64,000 nucleotides of DNA, from NCBI GenBank assembly GCA_026874595.1, contig CM049308.1, forward strand, positions 21,923,867-21,987,866. The letters are read 5' to 3'. Every line of letters begins with the position of its first letter. Positions within the stretch are counted from its first letter, which is position 1. Below are positions 52,354 to 64,000 of this stretch, piece by piece. The notes under the pieces were generated by a model. That model searched no databases and was not told the DNA's origin. It worked only from the letters and a program-made list of their open reading frames with translations. The position numbers and the translations under genes were made by a program. The stretch is from Sipunculus nudus. Its lineage: Eukaryota > Annelida > Sipuncula > Golfingiida > Sipunculidae.

Positions 52354-54756
52354 AAAACAAGGGACCCATGGGTCTCGATGCTCAGCTGCATTTGTCTACA
52401 AGGATATATGTTTATGAGGTTTTCCAAAATATTGGTCCTGTGATCAGTTTGAAGCCAACCTGTTTACCTAAACTGGAGTTATCATCCATAAACTAATTTG
52501 TGAATGGATGGGCCCTGTGACCTTAAACTTTGACCTTATGACCCCAAATCAAAAGGAAACTTCCCCTATTGGCAGGTGCACCACATGTTGATGATGGAAG
52601 GATTGAGATGAAATGTTTGGCTTAAAATGCATCCACAATCTTTCTAAAGTAGTGGGTCCTGTGACCTTGACCTCTGATCTCATGACCCCAAAATCAACAC
52701 TTCTTACTTTAGTGGTGGGCCATATATAAGTCAAGTTTGAAACCAATATCTCAAACTAAACTGGTGTTATCATCTGGAAACTAATATGTGGATTGATGGC
52801 CCTCATGACCTTGACCTTGTGACCCCAAAATCCATCAGTTACTTCCACTATTGGCAGGTAAGCAACATCTTGAAGATAGAATGTTTGGGACAGAAAGTTT
52901 GGCAAAAAATACGTCAACAATCTTTTTTAAGAAGTGGGTCCTGTGACCTTGACCTTTGGCCTTATGACCCCAAAATTGAACAGAATCTTCCTCCATTGGC
53001 AGGTTAGCAATATCTTGAAGATGGAAGGTTTGGGATGAAAAGCTTGGCTTCAAATTCATATGCATTCTTTTTTTTTAAAATGAGTCCTGTGACCATGACC
53101 TTTGACCCATTGGACCCCAAAATCCACAGGGTTCTTACTTTTGTGGTAAAATATATAAGTTTGAAACCAATATGTCAAACTAAACTGGAAATATCATCTG
53201 GACACTAATTTGTGAACAGATGGCCCCTGTGACCTTGACCTTTGACCATGTGACCCCAAATTCATTTATGCTCTCCCCATACTGGCAAGTCAGCTAAATG
53301 TGCAAAATGGAAAGTCTAGGATGAAAAGCTTGGCTTAAAATGCAGCCATAATCTTTTTAAAAAAGTGAGTCCTGTGACCTTGACCTTTGACCTCATGACC
53401 ACAAATTATATAGGTTCCTGCTTTAGTGATGGGCCATATGTAAGTCAAGTTTGAAACCAATATCTCAAACTAAACTGGTGTTATCATCTGGAAACTAATA
53501 TGTGGATTGATGGCCCCCATGACCTTGACCTTGTGACCCCAAAATCCATCAGTTACTTCCACTATTGGCAGGTAAGCAACATCTGGAAGATAGAGTGTTT
53601 GGGACAGAAAGTTTGGCAAAAAATATGTCAACAATCTTTTTTAAGAAGTGGGTCCTGTGACCTTGACCTTTGGCCTTATGACCCCAAAATTGAACAGAAT
53701 CTTCCTCCATTGGCAGGTTAGCAATATCTTGAAGATGGAAGGTTTGGGATGAAAAGCTTGGCTTCAAATTCATATGCATTCTTTTTTTTTAAAATGAGTC
53801 CTGTGACCATGACCTTTGACCCATTGGACCCCAAAATCCACAGGGTTCTTACTTTTGTGGTAAAATATATAAGTTTGAAACCAATATGTCAAACTAAACT
53901 GGAAATATCATCTGGACACTAATTTGTGAACAGATGGCCCCTGTGACCTTGACCTTTGACCATGTGACCCCAAATTCATTTATGCTCTCCCCATACTGGC
54001 AAGTCAGCTAAATGTGCAAAATGGAAAGTCTGGGATGAAAAGCTTGGCTTAAAATGCAGCCATAATCTTTTTAAAAAAGTGAGTCCTGTGACCTTGACCT
54101 TTGACCTCATGACCACAAATTATATAGGTTCCTGCTTTAGTGGTGGGCCTTATGTAAGTCAAGTTTAAAATCCATGTATCAAAACAACCTGGAGTTATCA
54201 TCTGGAAACAAATCCGTGTGGATGGACGGATGGACAGCTAGACAGACAAACAGACAGACAGACAGGGTGATAACTATATCGCATCCACTTGTGATCAATA
54301 AACACACCAGGTTTTGGGACACTAGATGTAACTAAAGCTGAGAAACTGACATGATTGTTGTCATTTTATAGTAAAAAAAATTTTTAAATATTCATTAAAA
54401 TAACAAAAAATACAGGTGGCACCACCACTTTTTTGGAACTGAAAAAACTAGTCATGGTCGATATTCAAGGCAAGATTAATGACAATCCATGCATTAATAA
54501 TCAAGATATTGGAGGTTTTGTATTATATTTTTTATTATTCGAGGGGGTACTTTCAAGCCACATAGCTCAGAGGATATAGGTCGCAGTGACCTAATTTAAG
54601 GTTTCCATGGAGATTTTTTATTGACCTCCATGGATATTCACTTAGAAGTTTCTAGGTCCAGCAGTCACAATTTGTGCCCTGCTAATGGACGGCGGGACGG
54701 ACAATGGACAAAGCGCCATTCCTATACCTCAGTTGACTTACAGTCAGCTGAGCTAA
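52354..54756 (-). mobile_element. Family A element, inverted copy with AGGTCA core and 714-bp tandem duplication
   Basis: On the + strand it begins AAAACAAGGGACCCATGGGT then CTCGATGCTCAGCTG (the family tail reversed) and ends ACAGTCAGCTGAGCTA (the head hairpin reversed). The core is made of units carrying TGACCTTTGACC. A block of 714 bp is duplicated head-to-tail (about 52690-53403 and 53404-54117, plus a partial third start) with only scattered differences. A GACAGACAGACAG tract at ~54238 is the reversed CTGTCTGTC tract. Confidence 0.83.
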
Positions 54757-55639
54757 CAACTGATGATCAATTATAAATAGATTATTTTATGTACTTTTTA
54801 TATTACCTCAAAATCTGCTGTATACTTCTGCCTAAAATATTGACCCCAGTACATAGTCTAACATGTACATTGGTATTCATAATGAATTCATCAATCCATC
54901 TGCATCCAAGTTGAACCTGCCATCAGGCGATTGTTGGCTGCGCAAGGTTCTGTTTTGATGCTTGTTACTTTGTGTTCATATATCTCTGTCACGATAAGAT
55001 TCTTTGCATGAACATAATTGTTTTTCAATTGAATATGCAAAAATGCATTCAATATAATAGATTTTGAAAGAAAACGACCAATCATTGATTTAATCGTTCA
55101 ATCGTCACACCACTTGTATATAGCGCTTGACCATGGCTGGCATGGTTAGTCCTACAGGCTACTTCATTGAGAGTTTATCCTACAGATCGCCATGTAGCAC
55201 TGACATGTAATTCTTGCACTTGTTGTGGGCAGAAAGTCATTCAATTCAGTGTATATGGAAATTTAACTTTCTATATATCAAGATGCATCAATATATCGCA
55301 GAAATGTGCATCTGTGAAAGTGTTTTCACCCTTTACGTTTTGCTGTTACAACCATAAGGTACCAAAATCACAGTGGAGAAGAAGAAATATATCATGAACT
55401 TCTCAGTTAATACCCATAATTTCAGACATTCAGCAGTAATTTTTGTCCCAATGAAGCCTAAACCTCTGTATTAATGATAATATATGTAAGGGTTATTTGG
55501 TCCCTTCATGCTACACAAGGAATATGTGCCCAAAAATCTTTGGACAGATCTGTCCAAAGATCCGTAGGCTAAACTCTCAATGGAGTTGCCTGTAGCACTA
55601 TTCATGCCAATCACGGTCAAGCAGTACATATACTCTAGC
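54757..55639. other. Intergenic, nothing recognised
   Basis: AT-rich unique-looking sequence without ORFs of note, splice-bounded exons or repeats that recur in this window. Confidence 0.4.
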
Positions 55640-55810
55640 AATGGAGCACAGGGCTGAGAGCCATTGGATCGTGAGTTCGAATCTTAGCCGAGGCAATGAG
55701 ATTTTTCAATTTCAGTCTCCACCCAGGGTGAGCACTCTGCAGCCTTAAAGGGAAGGCCGTGCCCCACAGCTGTGTTACAAATTAGCAGGATTGGGGTAAA
55801 ATACAGTATG
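55640..55810 (+). mobile_element. tRNA-derived SINE-like element, second copy
   Basis: Contains GAGTTCGAATCTTAGCC, a good pol III B-box, preceded at tRNA-like distance by 'gcaatggagcacagggctga'. The body shares words with the minus-strand copy at 23730-23912. It is followed by 'aaatacaaatac' simple repeats (55818-55925). Confidence 0.6.
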
Positions 55811-56702
55811 CCACAAACAAATACAAATATAGATATGAAAGCTGTTCTCCTCCAAATACAAATACAAGTGGGTGAAGTTAAAAACAAATACAAATACAAA
55901 TACAGAATATCAAATACAAATACGCAAATGTAGGTTATATAGAACATTTATTAATTTCGAGCACCATAAATATTCATAATGTCCACTCGTACTGAAACTA
56001 CTTGTGTACTTTTAGAGATCAGAGTCCTTCTATATTCTACAAAGTTTGAAAAAACATTCCTGCTGCAACAGAGGAACATAAATTCCTAAAACCTACTGTC
56101 TGAAAGACATCTTTATTCTAGAAAGTCTGAATAAATTCTCTGTTGCAATGCAGGAACATAAGTTCCTCAGACCTGTTGTCTGATAGACAGCAGTGCTCTG
56201 GACGGAACACTTTGCCAGTTCTGACCCTTGCCACTGAACAACCTGGTGAGGCTGAGGCCATTAACAGTTATGGACCATGAACACAGTGACTAAGCAGTTA
56301 GTTATCGAGGCACATGCTCCAGACATAAACTGAAGTATGACTTGATTTGTTGGCATGTGAGTAATTTGTGATATAAATAATATGTACATGCAGTATGGGA
56401 TGACATCAACAGAGGCCATGTGCCAGCTAGCTGACAGATAACTCATAATAAACAACTGAATTACATGCACCATACTCCACCCTTTACTGACACCAGGCAG
56501 ATCAAAGTTCCCACCCCATATTTACCCCACCTACTTGCTATGCATTCATGAAACAGCCACAATTCTAAAGGGGAGAATCCAGAGTAGAGATTTCTGAAAT
56601 GAGGATAATGGTGTCCCATTTATAAATGAAGTGATTATACCAAGGTTATATCTATGGGTTAAATTCTGTAAAGATACATTTTATCTGGACCCATATTGTA
56701 TC

Positions 56703-56706
<4 letters not shown>

Positions 56707-56790
<84 letters not shown>
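56707..56790. repeat. (TA)n microsatellite, 42 units
   Basis: Uninterrupted TA dinucleotides, followed ~25 bp later by a C run (about 56816-56830). Confidence 0.95.
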
Positions 56791-56793
<3 letters not shown>

Positions 56794-56869
56794 ATATCTT
56801 ACAACCCTATGATTTCCCCCCCCCCCCCCCAGAAAAAAAAATGAAAATGATGTTCCCATGCCTATGCTG

Positions 56870-57345
56870 TAGATAATTAGGTAGATGTCCACAATGCTCT
56901 CAGTTTGAACTGTGGGACCTCCAGCTCCTGAGCTCAAGATCTCTGCCATCAGTCCACAGACCACCTCACTTTGTAACTGTTCTGTCAGAGTGCAGGAAAC
57001 CTTAATTGTGCACTGGAAGACTGTCAAGGCTGCACCTGTTGCTGTGCTGGTCTTGACCTTTACTGACGCTGCTGTCTGGAGGAAAGCACACCCTGGCCGG
57101 ATGTGGCTGGCCACAGATTAGCCAAGAATTTGACTGACTGCACCAGCACCGTTACAAATTACTTGGAAGGCCAAACATGCAGCCAGGCTATGGAGCTCAT
57201 CACTTACAGCAGACTGACAAAGTCCCAGTTGATGGCAACAGCCCTGCAATCAGTACTGTCAAGAAATCCCAAACTTCCAATCTTAAACGTACTATTTTCT
57301 GCCTTTACAGTGCCAATCCCACATGAACCACTGAACTACTGATTT
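56870..57345. other. GC-richer segment with overlapping ORFs, unassigned
   Basis: Less AT-rich than its surroundings, with open frames on both strands (56912-57121 and 57103-57342 on +; about 57114-56880 on -). None resembles a family I recognise, and in-frame stops bound them closely. It could be an old pseudogene or exon, or chance. Confidence 0.25.
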
Positions 57346-57349
57346 CCAG

Positions 57350-59148
57350 TGGTGATATAGAAATTGATTTTTTAGTGGGCTTTTGGACAGATGACAACTT
57401 CATTTGCAGGTCTTATAAATAGAAAAAAAATGAGTAAAAATTTGAAAAAATACAGGTAGTGCCACCAGTCTGCAGGAACTCATGAAACACTCCATGATCA
57501 ATATATATCCAAAGAACCATGGCTATCAAGGCATTAGTTATTCAGATACTGGAGCTTTTGTTTGTATCAAATGTTAAATTATTCTTGGGGGTATTTATGA
57601 GCCCTATAGCTTGGAGAATATGAATAAGAGAAACCTTATTATGTTTCCAAGGAGATTTTTTATTAGTCTCCCTGGATGTCAAGTAAGAAGATTCTAGGTT
57701 CAGCAGTTACAGTTTGTGCCATGTTAACAGATGACCACTTCATTTGAAGGTCTCATAATAAAGAAAAAATGCCTAAATAAATGAAAAAAAAATACAGGTG
57801 GCACCACCAGTTTGCAGGAACTGATGGAACACTCCATGATCAATATGCCTGCAAAGAATCATGGAGATCAATGCATTAGTTATTCAGATACTGGAGCTTT
57901 TGTATCAATTTTTTTAATTTGTCTGAGGGGTACTTATTACGAAGGATATGGGTAACAGAGACGTAATTTTTATGTTTTCACAGAGACTTTTCATGAACCT
58001 CCCTTGATGTCAAGTTAGAAGAATCTAGGTCCAGTGGTTACGATTTGTGCCCTGTTAACAGATGACAGCTTCTTTGAAGGTCTCAAAAATAAAGAAAAAA
58101 ATTGTAAAAATTGGAAAATATAGGTGGCACCACCAGTCTACAGGAAGTGTTGGAACTTCCCATGATCAATATTCATGCTAAGAATCATGGTGATCAATGC
58201 AGTGGTTATTCAGATACTTGAGCTTTTGTATCAAATTTTGCATTATTCTGGGGGGTGGGGGTACTTTGGAGCCCCATAGCTCCAAGGATATGAGTACAGA
58301 GACCTAATTTCAGGTTTTCAAGGAGATTTTTCATGGACCTCCCTGGATATTAAGTTTGAAGATTCCAGGTCCAGTGGTTACGATTTGTGCCCTGTTAACA
58401 GATGACAGTTTCATTGCAGGTCTGAAAAAAAAGAAAAAAACATTTGAAAAAAATTGGAAAAAATACAGGTGGCACCACCAGTCTTCAGGAAGTGATGGAA
58501 CATCCCATGATCAATATTCATGCAAAGAATCATGGTGATCAAGGCAGTAGTTATTCAGATACTTGAGCTTTTGTATCAAATTTTGCATTATTCTGGGGGG
58601 TGGGGGTACTTTGGAGCCCCATAGCTCGAAGGATATGGGAAACAGAGACCTAATTTCAGGTTTTCAAGGAGATTTTTCATGGACCTCCCTGGATATTAAG
58701 TTTGAAGATTCCAGGTCCAGTGGTTACGATTTGTGCCCTGTTAACAGATGACAGTTTCATTGCAGGTCTGAAAAAAAGAAAAAACAATTTTTTTAAATTG
58801 GAAAAAATACAGGTGGCACCACCAGTCTTCAGGAAGTGATGGAACATCCCATGATCAATATTCATGCAAAGAATCATGGTGATCAATGCAGTAGTTATTC
58901 AGATACTTGAGCTTTTGTATCAAATTATGCATTATTCTGGGGGGTACTTTGGAGTGCCATAGCTCAAAGGATATGGGTAACAGAGACCTAATTTCAGATT
59001 TTCAAGGAGATTTTTCATGGACCTCCCTGGATGTCAAGTGAGAAGATTCCAGGTCCAGCAGTTACGATTTGTGACCTGTTAACGGATGGCCGGACGACGG
59101 TCAAAGGGTGATCGCTATAGCTCGGATGACTTTCAGCCTGCTGAAGAA
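57350..59148 (-). repeat. ~340-bp tandem array (5 units) ending in a family A head
   Basis: Five units spaced 332-344 bp. Each carries 'acagatgacagcttcatt', 'aggtggcaccaccag', 'catgatcaatatt' and 'ggttacgatttgtgccctgt'. They are the reverse complement of the core at 17631-19720. The right end has 'ggtgatcgctatagctcgga' and 'tgactttcagcctgctgaag', a decayed head hairpin. No GACCCATGGGTC tail is visible on the left, so the copy is incomplete. Confidence 0.8.
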
Positions 59149-59547
59149 TACCTTATTTACATAAGGGTTTTCTGGGATTAACAAACCCCTCTACTGATAT
59201 GAGGCAGGGGTCAGTCTGGTCATGTTATATCAACGTGTCTGCAAATTATTTCTATACATGGATCCTTGAGTCCCTGCCTAAACCTTGTTTAGACTGCCAG
59301 GCTATTACCAATAATAACAGAGGTATTGATCTCAAAAAGCTCTGCTAAATTAATTGCATCAATTTATATCCTTTTGAAAATATTTTATACTTGCATATCC
59401 CTTATCTAGAATCTCAATATAAACAGAAAGGCTTTTATTAATGTCACCTATACCAATAAGCCTCTTCTGAATATCTTGATCTGATTAATAGTAAACATTT
59501 AGATTATTTGGAAAACGAGTCTGAAACCTTCAATTGAAAATTACTTA

Positions 59548-59550
<3 letters not shown>

Positions 59551-59610
<60 letters not shown>
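59551..59610. repeat. (AT)n microsatellite with one GT interruption
   Basis: AT repeats from 59551 to 59610, interrupted by a single G at about 59593. Confidence 0.95.
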
Positions 59611-61842
59611 CTAAAGAATTTATCCAGCCACACACCCATGCATTCAATCAAACAAAGATAGAAAACAAGGTCTGCTGTTTATGTCAATTATTAAAATGAC
59701 TCAGCTGGCAGTGCCCAAATTAAATGTCAATCATTCCAGGCAGAAATGTAAGCAGAGTCCAAGATTGCCTGGGTGAGAATATCAATATGTACTAGTTAGT
59801 TATTATAATGCATTAAAGCTTCTCAAGGGGCACTGCCAGGTAAAATCAAACACCAAGTGATACAATTATAATTATAAACATAACACATAGTGCTGAGGGG
59901 AACCAAAAAAGGCCACCCCAGCATAAACACAAAGGCATAGAACTCAAGCATTGTATATGTAAATGTGGTGCAACATGGAGCTTAAAAAAAAGAACCATAG
60001 CTGAGGAAACATTATTTCACAACTAAAAGAAGCCAAGTTAACAAGCATACAAAAACAATTTGACAAAGGGTGGAGGATGGGGAGTGGTGGAAAAAGTAAA
60101 ATTTCTTTTGACGTGCTGTTCAGTGGCATGGCGCAAGAGAAAAGACCGATTATCCAAAGTGTAACCCAGACTACAAATTCTGCGCATGCGCAGTAGAGAA
60201 CTAACAATATGTGATAAATTGTTAACCAATCAGATTCCATTTTGTCTCCACCTTCTGTATATGATAGATCACAATATATGCAAGTTATACATGAGAAACC
60301 TTGAATGCATGTGTGGTGCTAAATAAATACTTTAATGGTCCTTCGACCCTGAAAGGTCATTTATCACATCCCTATGTATTTTTGATGTTAATGTAAATTA
60401 CAAACTCAAACAGGAGTTTATGTAGCAATTAACAGTCTGTTATTTGACTGCATGAAATAGGGTATAAAACTTATAAACTAAAAGATTACTTCATTATATT
60501 AATATATTATAGATAAGATTAAAAAATATACGGGCAGTGAATCCAGTTACCAAAATAAACGTCAAAAGAGAGCTGGTTACTGTTATTAGGAACAGTTTGG
60601 TTTATGGCAATATTAAGGACGCAGCATAAAAAATGGACTTTTTACTTTGTGGCTAATAGATTCCTGCAAGAATTAGGTTTCCTGTCAAATATGACAAATC
60701 TGTCATCCTCGGGTCCTGATAACCAATGATAAAGGACTTCATCTGTTATGAAGATTGCTATTCTATTCCCTAGTACCTCTTTACTTGGGTCTTGTCTTCA
60801 AATAAACCTTGGCTCTAAGTGCTTACTCTGAGCCCCCTCAGTGTAATAACTCAGCTATCCTGGGCAATAATCAGAGTCGCGTGGACCGACAAATCTTTCG
60901 TCTGCAGCCCTTCTTGCCAATACATCTCATTGAACTGACCCTTGAACATGAAATACCTTGTCGTATATGGAAGACGGATATTGAAAAACTGATCCTGCCA
61001 CTTTTACTGACTCAGCACAACCAATGCAATATTATGTCAGCAATATCCTCTGTACCCATTCATTTTAGATGCTAATGAGACAGGGCTGCCATGTCAGGGT
61101 TCAGTCCTGTCATTCCCTTCACTGTCAGGCTTCTTTAGCAATTTTGTGCAGTCAATATGGTAACACTGGTTTTCATACTGTAAATATATGGTAACCACAA
61201 TTTTGCTCAAATTAAAAAAAAAAACTTTTGCTTGTTTTCTTTTAAAAATGATAATATGTAAAAGTTTAACAAAATGCAAATTTGATAAATATTTCGTCTC
61301 TAATAAATTATATTGCTATAATTAAATAGCACTATCCCCTCAACCCTTTAATATATATGTTGCTCTTAGAACTCAAAGATGATGACTGATTATGGAAAAC
61401 ATAGGGTTTGGAATACTTTTGTATACTTAATATCCTTCAGCACTGAATGGTTGCATATAAATAAATTAATTAATTAAAATATTATTCATATTTATTTATA
61501 TATATTTATGAATATTTATATGTTATTAAGGAGAAATGACAATTAAATATTCACTCCTTCGTGGAAATGCAAAAATTTGAGAAAGGTCATGTCTTCCCCC
61601 TTGTTTATTTGTTTGTCAGTCTGCACCAAAAAAAACTCATAAGATATTAATACATTGCCTGAAAATTTTGTAGAAAGGTAGGTCTTGATGTTAGGAAGAG
61701 AAGAAAAAAATTATTATGCTGATCAATGTCATAGGTCTGTTCCTCGAAAGGGTGACCACTGAAATATATCAAAATTCACATAAGTTGGCTGATCAATTCT
61801 AAAAAGTAAGGCACAATGAAGGAATGAAGAATAGGTCTGTCT
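59611..61842. other. Intergenic, nothing recognised
   Basis: No homologous ORF. An 88-codon frame at 60809-61075 has no recognisable motif and no clear splice context. The remainder is AT-rich single-copy-looking sequence. Confidence 0.4.
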
Positions 61843-63665
61843 ATTACAAGTGGCCCATGGGCCATGACACATAGCTGATTTGACATACAAGTGATGCAAG
61901 TATTAATTATGAATGATATGACCTGGTGAAAAATATTTGTTAAGGAACCTTGAACAATGGAAAGAATGACTTCCAGAGTGCTCAAAATAAGGCGTTTTGT
62001 CCATAGGCCTTAGAAAATAGGATACAGTGACCTTATTTAGTGTTTCTAAGAAGGTTTTACCACGAACTCCCTAGATGTTATGTTCTATGTGCAACTGCTA
62101 CAATATTTGTCCATCCAACTACTTACATGGTGCTAAATGCTCACAGAATATGGGTCACAGTGACCTTATTTAGGGTTTCTAGGAAGATTTTACAGGGCCC
62201 TCCCTGGAACTTCATTAAATTAGAAGTTTCTAGGTCAAACTGCTAACATTTGTGCCCATCTGACTTATAGGGTGCTAAAATCATGTTCTTTCACAAAGCT
62301 TACAGAATATACCAGTAGTCACAGTGACCTTATTTTGGTTGTCCAAGGAGACATTTAAATCATGTTTCTGGATCCAACATTTAAAATTATGTCCACATCT
62401 GACTTTCTGGTGCTCAAAATTAGGTTTTCTGCTCATACCTCACAGAATAAAGGGCATCATGAGCTAATCTCAGGTGTTGAAGGAGATTTGGCTGAAACAA
62501 CCTTATATTTTAAGTTAGAAGGTTCTAGGTCCAACTGTTATGATTTGTGCCCATCTGATTTTCACAGTATTAAAATCTTGTTTTTTTTTCCTATAGCTCA
62601 CAGAATTTATGTCACATTGACCTAAATTCAAGGTCGTAAGGAGACTTGCCAAGGACCTCCCTGGATTTTACAACAGAATGTTCTAGGTCCAACAGTTATG
62701 ATTTGTGCCCAAGCATTTAGGTTGTTCAAATAATGTCTTTATTCTAGAGATTGCAGAATATAGGTTGCAGTGACCTAATTTCATGTTTCCATGGACATTT
62801 TCCTCGGACCCCCAAAATTATATTAAGGGATACAATTTTTGCCCTGTCTGACTGTCTTGGTGCTCAAAATCATGTTTTCCGCCCCTGAGTCACAAAATAT
62901 AGGTCATCATGACCTAATTTCAGGTTTCCATGAAGATTTACCCAGCATCTCTCTGGATGTTTCTTTAGATGATTCTAGGCCTAACAAGTACAATTTGTGT
63001 GAATCTGACATTTAGGGTGCTCATATGACATCTTTTTCCTATAGGTTGCAGAATAGAGTGCAAGGTGACCTTATTTCATGTTTCAAAGGGCATTTCCCTA
63101 GGACCTCCCAGAATGTTACATTAGAAGATTCCAGGCCTAATGGATACAATTTGTGCTCCGTCTGACTGTCTAGGTGCTCAAATCATGTTATCCGTCTTAA
63201 GGTCTATGAATATAGGTCACAATAACCTTATTTCAAAATATCCCTGGATTTGTGTTAGAAGATTCAAGGCCTAATAGATACAATTTGTGCCCATCTGACA
63301 TTCAGGGTTTGCATATGATATATATTTTCCTAATATGTCACAGAATATAGGTAACAGTGAACTTATTTCATGTTTCCATCCCTGAAAGTTACTTTAGAAG
63401 ATTTTAGACCTAATTGTAAAAATTTATGCTCTGTCTGACTGTCTGGGTGCTCAAATCATGTTTTCGGTCCACAGATCACAGAATATAGGTCCCCATGACC
63501 TAATTTCAGGTTTCCAAGGAGATTTGCCTAGAACCTCCCTGGATGTACAGTAAGAAGTTTCTAGGTCTAACGGTTAAAATTTGTGCCTTGTTACCTGCAG
63601 GACGGATGCTGGACAAAGGGTGATCACTATAGCTCAGATGACTTACAGTCAGCTGAGCTACTAAA
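61843..63665 (-). mobile_element. Family A element, inverted copy with ~150-bp IR3-bearing core
   Basis: Left end 'acaagtggcccatgggccat' then 'gacacatagctga' is a diverged reversed tail. The right end 'ctatagctcagatgactta' then 'cagtcagctgagcta' is the head hairpin. Between them are about ten ~150-bp units with 'cagaatataggtcac', 'gtgacctaatttcagg', 'gatttgtgccc' and 'ctgactgtctgggtgctcaa'. Unit at 62153-62165 is a perfect GGTCACAGTGACC. Confidence 0.78.
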
Positions 63666-63691
63666 ACCAAAGCCATACCTTGTAAATTATA

Positions 63692-64000
63692 ATCCCCTCA
63701 CAACGGAGTTGTGAAAGGGTAACGTTCGTGTGTCCATCCGTCTGTCTGTCCGAAATTGATTTTTGGATCAATTTCAAGCCAAACCTTTTGCCCAAAACCT
63801 TTCATCTCGCACATATGGCTTACCCACCCATGGATGAAGAAACCTATCGATTTTGAGGTCACAGGGTCAAAGGTCATGGCCACAGCACACACTTCTTGAA
63901 AAAGCTTGTGGATCGATTTCAAGCCAAACTGTTTTACCAGCTAAACCTTTCATCTTGCACATATATGGCTTACCCACCCATGGATGAAGAAACCTGTCGA
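63692..64000 (+). mobile_element. Hairpin-headed element (CACAACGGAGTTGTG), cut by window end
   Basis: Hairpin CACAAC-GGA-GTTGTG at 63699-63713, then GTCCATCCGTCTGTCTGTCC, then ~150-bp units ('catatggcttacccaccca', 'gaggtcacagggtcaaaggt'). It has the same layout as the other hairpin-headed families but a different head sequence. Confidence 0.7.

Noticed and set aside
52786-53779. Pairs of nearly identical 73- and 76-codon ORFs as a duplicated gene
   Set aside because: They are chance frames in the 714-bp duplicated non-coding repeat and run on both strands of the same DNA.
60809-61075. Host exon or small gene (88 codons)
   Set aside because: No recognisable motif, no repeat relative and no convincing splice sites; left as unsupported.

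Overview
The window is animal nuclear DNA, AT-rich, with large introns and little coding sequence. The one well-supported host gene, split into many exons, encodes the spliceosomal HAT-repeat protein Crooked neck (CRNKL1/Clf1/Syf3). The dispersed repeats have conserved ends TAGCTCAGCTGACT and GACCCATGGGTCCCTTG, CTGTCCGTC-type tracts and ATGCCCCCGCC-type ends. From memory I associate these with marine molluscs, probably a bivalve. That assignment is inference; no species is claimed.

Layout. 1-5.7 kb: repeats (a ~330-bp tandem array, two copies of a repeat end, a dead LINE tail) and no recognisable exon. 5.7-33.7 kb: CRNKL1 on the + strand. Fifteen exons reconstruct 667 codons to the stop; only the short N-terminal exon, about 20 residues by comparison with the family, was not found. 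Intron 6 is a textbook U12-type AT-AC intron. The introns hold nested dispersed elements, two TIR MITEs, a 2.0-kb TIR element, SINE-like and other repeats. 33.7-35.6 kb: 3' UTR and downstream sequence with several AATAAA signals. 35.6-64 kb: no supported host gene. It holds more copies of the hairpin-ended element in both orientations, a 26-bp minisatellite of about 4.7 kb split by a degenerate 3.5-kb LINE, a pyrimidine-strand minisatellite, a 714-bp tandem duplication and TA/poly-C/poly-G tracts.

The most notable features are: (1) the AT-AC minor-class intron in a gene whose product is itself a splicing factor; (2) a modular repeat family with constant hairpin or palindromic ends around different tandem cores, one copy caught as a clean nested insertion; (3) dense nuclear-receptor-like sites (DR1, TCAAGGTCA and IR3) inside those cores; (4) a 2,029-bp element with 12-bp perfect TIRs and a candidate 5-bp target duplication.

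Most open reading frames in the window are chance frames in repeats. No rRNA or functional tRNA gene, CRISPR array or bacterial-style operon is seen.
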